A stretch of DNA of 64,000 nt from a gamma proteobacterium HdN1 (GTDB lineage: Bacteria; Pseudomonadota; Gammaproteobacteria; Pseudomonadales; Ketobacteraceae). Of this stretch, positions 61,503 to 64,000 are shown one piece after another. The position numbers and the translations under genes were made by a program. Location of the stretch: positions 2,082,527 to 2,146,526 of the forward strand of contig FP929140.1 of the NCBI GenBank assembly GCA_000198515.1, given 5' to 3'. Within the stretch, counting starts at the first letter, position 1, and each line of letters begins with the position of its first letter. The notes beneath the pieces are model-generated. The model saw only the letters and a program-made list of their open reading frames with translations. It had not been told where the DNA came from and ran no database searches.

Positions 61503-64000
61503 ATGCGCCAGTTTCGCGCAAGAATATGGATTTACAGCATCGTCATACTGATTGGCCTGCTTAGTGCGGTACCTAACTTTCTCACACCCGAACTGGCCTC
61601 CAAGCTCCCTGAAGGGCTTGCGCAAAACAAAATCGTACTCGGCCTTGATCTGCGCGGCGGCTCTCACCTCCTGTTAGAAGTCGAGACGCCGGCACTTTCG
61701 GCAGATCGAATGTACCAAAACGCTGAAGTGATCTCCTCGGAGCTCAGAAAGGCTGGGATTTCCCACCTGCGTCCGGCCAAAACCCAAGATTCCGCGAAGA
61801 TCACGCTGAAAAACGCCAGCGATTTCGAGAAAGCAGCAGGCATCGCGCGCTCCAAAGCGAAACAAAATGGCGTGATCCAGTTTACCGTAGAGCAGCAGGG
61901 CACCTCGATGGCCCTCGTTCCAACGCCGGAAATGATCCTCGGCCTGAAACAAGACGCGGCAGAACGCAGCATTGACGTTCTCCGTCGCCGCCTCGACGAA
62001 ACCGGCGTGGTCGATCCAACGATTACACGGCAGGGTGCAGACAGCATTCTTGTGCAGTTGCCCGGCGTTAGCAACCCTGCGCATATCCGCGAACTTTTAG
62101 GTAAAACGGCACGTTTGACCTTCCATCTCGTTGTCGAAGAGGGTGAGCGCAGCAGAGGAGGCGCAATGACGCTCCCCAGCCAACAGGGCGATTCAGTACG
62201 CCTTGAGCAGCGCACTTTGCTAGATGGCGCCCACCTCGCGGATGCACGCCTCGGCTACAACCAAAATACCGGCGAACCTTTGGTGAACTTTCACTTGGAT
62301 GCGATCGGCGCCAAGCGCTTTGCAAAAATCACCAAAGAAAGTATTGGGCGCGCGCTTGCGGTGGTGCTGGATGGCCGCGTAATTACGGCTCCCGTGATTC
62401 GTGGCGTGATTGGCGGCGGTTCTGGTGAGATCACCGGCGGCTTTACCGTTACCGAAGCAAAAGATCTTGCGTTGCTGTTGCGTGCCGGCGCGTTACCTGC
62501 GCCCTTGAAGGTCATAGAAGAACGTACCGTAGGCCCTGATCTTGGCAGCGATGCGATCCAAATGGGCGTGACCACTGGCCTGCTCGGCATGGCACTCGTC
62601 TTTATCTTCATAGTGACGCTGTATGGCCGTTGGGGCGTGATTGCAGACGTCGCGCTCGCACTCAACATCGGGCTTTCGGTCGGCGTGTTGAGCGCGTTCG
62701 GCGCAACGCTCACCCTGCCTGGCATTGCCGGTTTGATTCTTAGTATCGGGATGGCGGTGGATGCAAACATCCTGATCAATGAGCGGATTCGCGAAGAAGT
62801 CAACAAAACGCATAACGCCCTAGATGCACTTGCAGCCGGCTTTGATCGCGCCTATGCCACCATTATCGACTCTAACCTGACCACCCTGATCGCAATAAGC
62901 CTGCTGTTCCTGTTCGGCTCTGGGCCCATCAAAGGCTTCGCCGTGGCGATGGCGGTTGGCCTTGTTGTATCGCTATTCACGGCGATCTCGGTCACCCGTT
63001 TGCTTATGGAATGGCGCGTCCGGCGCGGCAACCACACCTCCATCTCCATGAAGGGGCTTCTGCCGCTGGAGCGCATTCAACCAGACAAGCCCATTAAGTT
63101 TCTGAACGCGCGCGTTGCAGGGCTTACGTTTTCCGCCGTCTTGTCCGCGGCCTCGATTGCACTTATGTTCTATCCAGGGCTTTCTAAAGGAATTGACTTT
63201 CAGGGCGGGAACGTAATTGAGCTACGCACAAACCCACAAATCTCTGTTGAAAAGCTGCGTGCAGCGTTTCAACAGGCTGGGCTCAAGGAGATTGCAATTC
63301 AGGAGTTTGGTGCGCCCGGTTCCTTTATGGTGCGTTCACCGCTCGTCTCTAGCGAAGACGCTGCCAGCGGTGGCGTTGTCGATCAAATCAAAGAGGTTGT
63401 GCTAAAAGAGGATCCACATGCGGAGTTCCCACGCGTTGAGATCGTTGGGCCGAAGGTCAGTGGCTCGTTCGCGGACACCAGTGTACTCGCACTATTGCTT
63501 GCGGGTGGTGGGATGTTTGTGTACCTTTGGATTCGATTCGAGTTCCACTTTGCAATTGCCGCTTTGGCGACCTTGGTGCTTGACATGACCAAGATGCTTG
63601 GGTTCTTTGCGCTCACCGGCGTGGAGTTCAACCTCAGCGCAGTTGCGGCACTACTTGCTCTGATCGGGTACTCGGTCAACGATAAGGTGGTGGTTTTTGA
63701 CCGGATTCGTGAATTCTTGCGTAAAGGACAGCGCAACATCGACCTCAAGGAGCTGATGGATCTAAGCATTACCTCAACGCTAACGCGAACCATCTTTACC
63801 TCGGTCACGACTTTCCTATGCTTGCTGCCAATGGGAATCGCCGGTGGGGCTGCGGTTTCCAGTTTTGCGCTACCGATGCTGTTTGGTATCGTACTTGGCA
63901 CCAGTTCCTCAATCTTTATTGCTGCACCCATCCTCTACCTGCTGGGTGAGCGCAGGATTCGAATGGGCTTAGGGCAAATCGACATGGGCGAGACGGAAGA
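61503..64000 (+). CDS. secDF: Fused protein translocase subunit SecDF (3' end beyond the window)
   Basis: One uninterrupted frame encodes SecD followed by SecF, the membrane subunits that use proton motive force to help pull proteins through SecYEG. The SecD half has LGLDLRGGSHLLLEV, the P1 domain, EERTVGPDLGSDAIQMGV and VDANILINERIREE (conserved membrane Asp). After a short linker (about residues 505-530) the SecF half has GIDFQGGNVIEL and NDKVVVFDRIREFL. About 832 residues are visible. GAGGAG lies 9 bases before the ATG. The SecD P1 domain is short, which recalls alphaproteobacterial and Gram-positive fusions. There is no yajC upstream. Confidence 0.92.
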   Translation, partial: MRQFRARIWIYSIVILIGLLSAVPNFLTPELASKLPEGLAQNKIVLGLDLRGGSHLLLEVETPALSADRMYQNAEVISSELRKAGISHLRPAKTQDSAKITLKNASDFEKAAGIARSKAKQNGVIQFTVEQQGTSMALVPTPEMILGLKQDAAERSIDVLRRRLDETGVVDPTITRQGADSILVQLPGVSNPAHIRELLGKTARLTFHLVVEEGERSRGGAMTLPSQQGDSVRLEQRTLLDGAHLADARLGYNQNTGEPLVNFHLDAIGAKRFAKITKESIGRALAVVLDGRVITAPVIRGVIGGGSGEITGGFTVTEAKDLALLLRAGALPAPLKVIEERTVGPDLGSDAIQMGVTTGLLGMALVFIFIVTLYGRWGVIADVALALNIGLSVGVLSAFGATLTLPGIAGLILSIGMAVDANILINERIREEVNKTHNALDALAAGFDRAYATIIDSNLTTLIAISLLFLFGSGPIKGFAVAMAVGLVVSLFTAISVTRLLMEWRVRRGNHTSISMKGLLPLERIQPDKPIKFLNARVAGLTFSAVLSAASIALMFYPGLSKGIDFQGGNVIELRTNPQISVEKLRAAFQQAGLKEIAIQEFGAPGSFMVRSPLVSSEDAASGGVVDQIKEVVLKEDPHAEFPRVEIVGPKVSGSFADTSVLALLLAGGGMFVYLWIRFEFHFAIAALATLVLDMTKMLGFFALTGVEFNLSAVAALLALIGYSVNDKVVVFDRIREFLRKGQRNIDLKELMDLSITSTLTRTIFTSVTTFLCLLPMGIAGGAAVSSFALPMLFGIVLGTSSSIFIAAPILYLLGERRIRMGLGQIDMGETE

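Noticed and set aside
61246-61551. 101-codon frame after the Fur-box-like site, starting MQKPAKKCSAHDQSCC
   Set aside because: No ribosome-binding site, no recognisable fold, and it runs into secDF in another frame; I keep only the Fur-like site as a question.

Overview
The window is a bacterial chromosome segment, almost certainly from a gammaproteobacterium close to the Pseudomonadales or Oceanospirillales. The evidence is the set of recognisable proteins (CysB, ThrH, MiaE, AcnB, LpxH, the Pseudomonas-type PpsA, NfuA, SohB) and a gene order I remember from Pseudomonas: lpxH-ppiB-folD, a tRNA cluster, tig-clpP-clpX-lon-hupB-ppiD, yejABEF, mltD-gloB, rnhA-dnaQ, nudC, metH/nfuA, cysB, thrH/pabB, ppsA. 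Base composition looks near 50% GC. I cannot name the genus. Roughly 1-54 kb reads as housekeeping core; 55.4-61.1 kb looks accessory.

Layout. 1-5.1 kb: the 5' part of acnB, a lipid A-type acyltransferase, miaE, lpxH, ppiB and folD. 5.3-5.8 kb: tRNA-Pro, tRNA-Arg and tRNA-His behind one strong promoter. 5.9-15.1 kb: a protein quality-control block (tig, clpP, clpX, lon, hupB, tRNA-Asp, ppiD). 15.2-22.8 kb: a YejABEF-type peptide ABC importer with two adjacent binding-protein genes on the minus strand, then a divergent HDOD-GAF protein. 24.4-33.4 kb: mltD, gloB, a methyltransferase with rnhA and dnaQ, a ChpA-N-terminus-like protein, nudC, a membrane protein and sohB. 33.4-41 kb: cobalamin-dependent metH facing nfuA, a DAHP synthase, a 5'-nucleotidase, a frameshifted small secreted protein and an unknown exported protein. 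41.2-49.5 kb: a universal stress protein, cysB, a small CxxC protein, thrH overlapping pabB, the divergent ppsR/ppsA pair and hisI. 49.7-55.4 kb: a PF10118-type protein, a GGDEF-EAL protein and two overlapping GTPase genes, the second with a membrane anchor.

From 55.4 to 61.1 kb a two-gene module, an outer-membrane porin followed by a small periplasmic PstS-like domain protein, occurs three times in tandem. Copies 1 and 2 are very similar, including their leaders; copy 3 is more diverged. No permease or ATPase gene lies nearby. This is the strongest candidate for an undescribed system. The window ends in a single reading frame that encodes SecD and SecF joined together, which is unusual for this group. 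A Fur-box-like sequence lies in the spacer before it.

A second pattern is a repeated occurrence of short (6-28 bp) tandem duplications, mostly in intergenic spacers and once in frame inside pabB. I saw no rRNA, CRISPR array, prophage or insertion sequence. Several genes start at GTG or TTG (acnB, the acyltransferase, hupB, sohB, thrH, the 5'-nucleotidase, ppsA); I chose starts from ribosome-binding sites and family alignment from memory.
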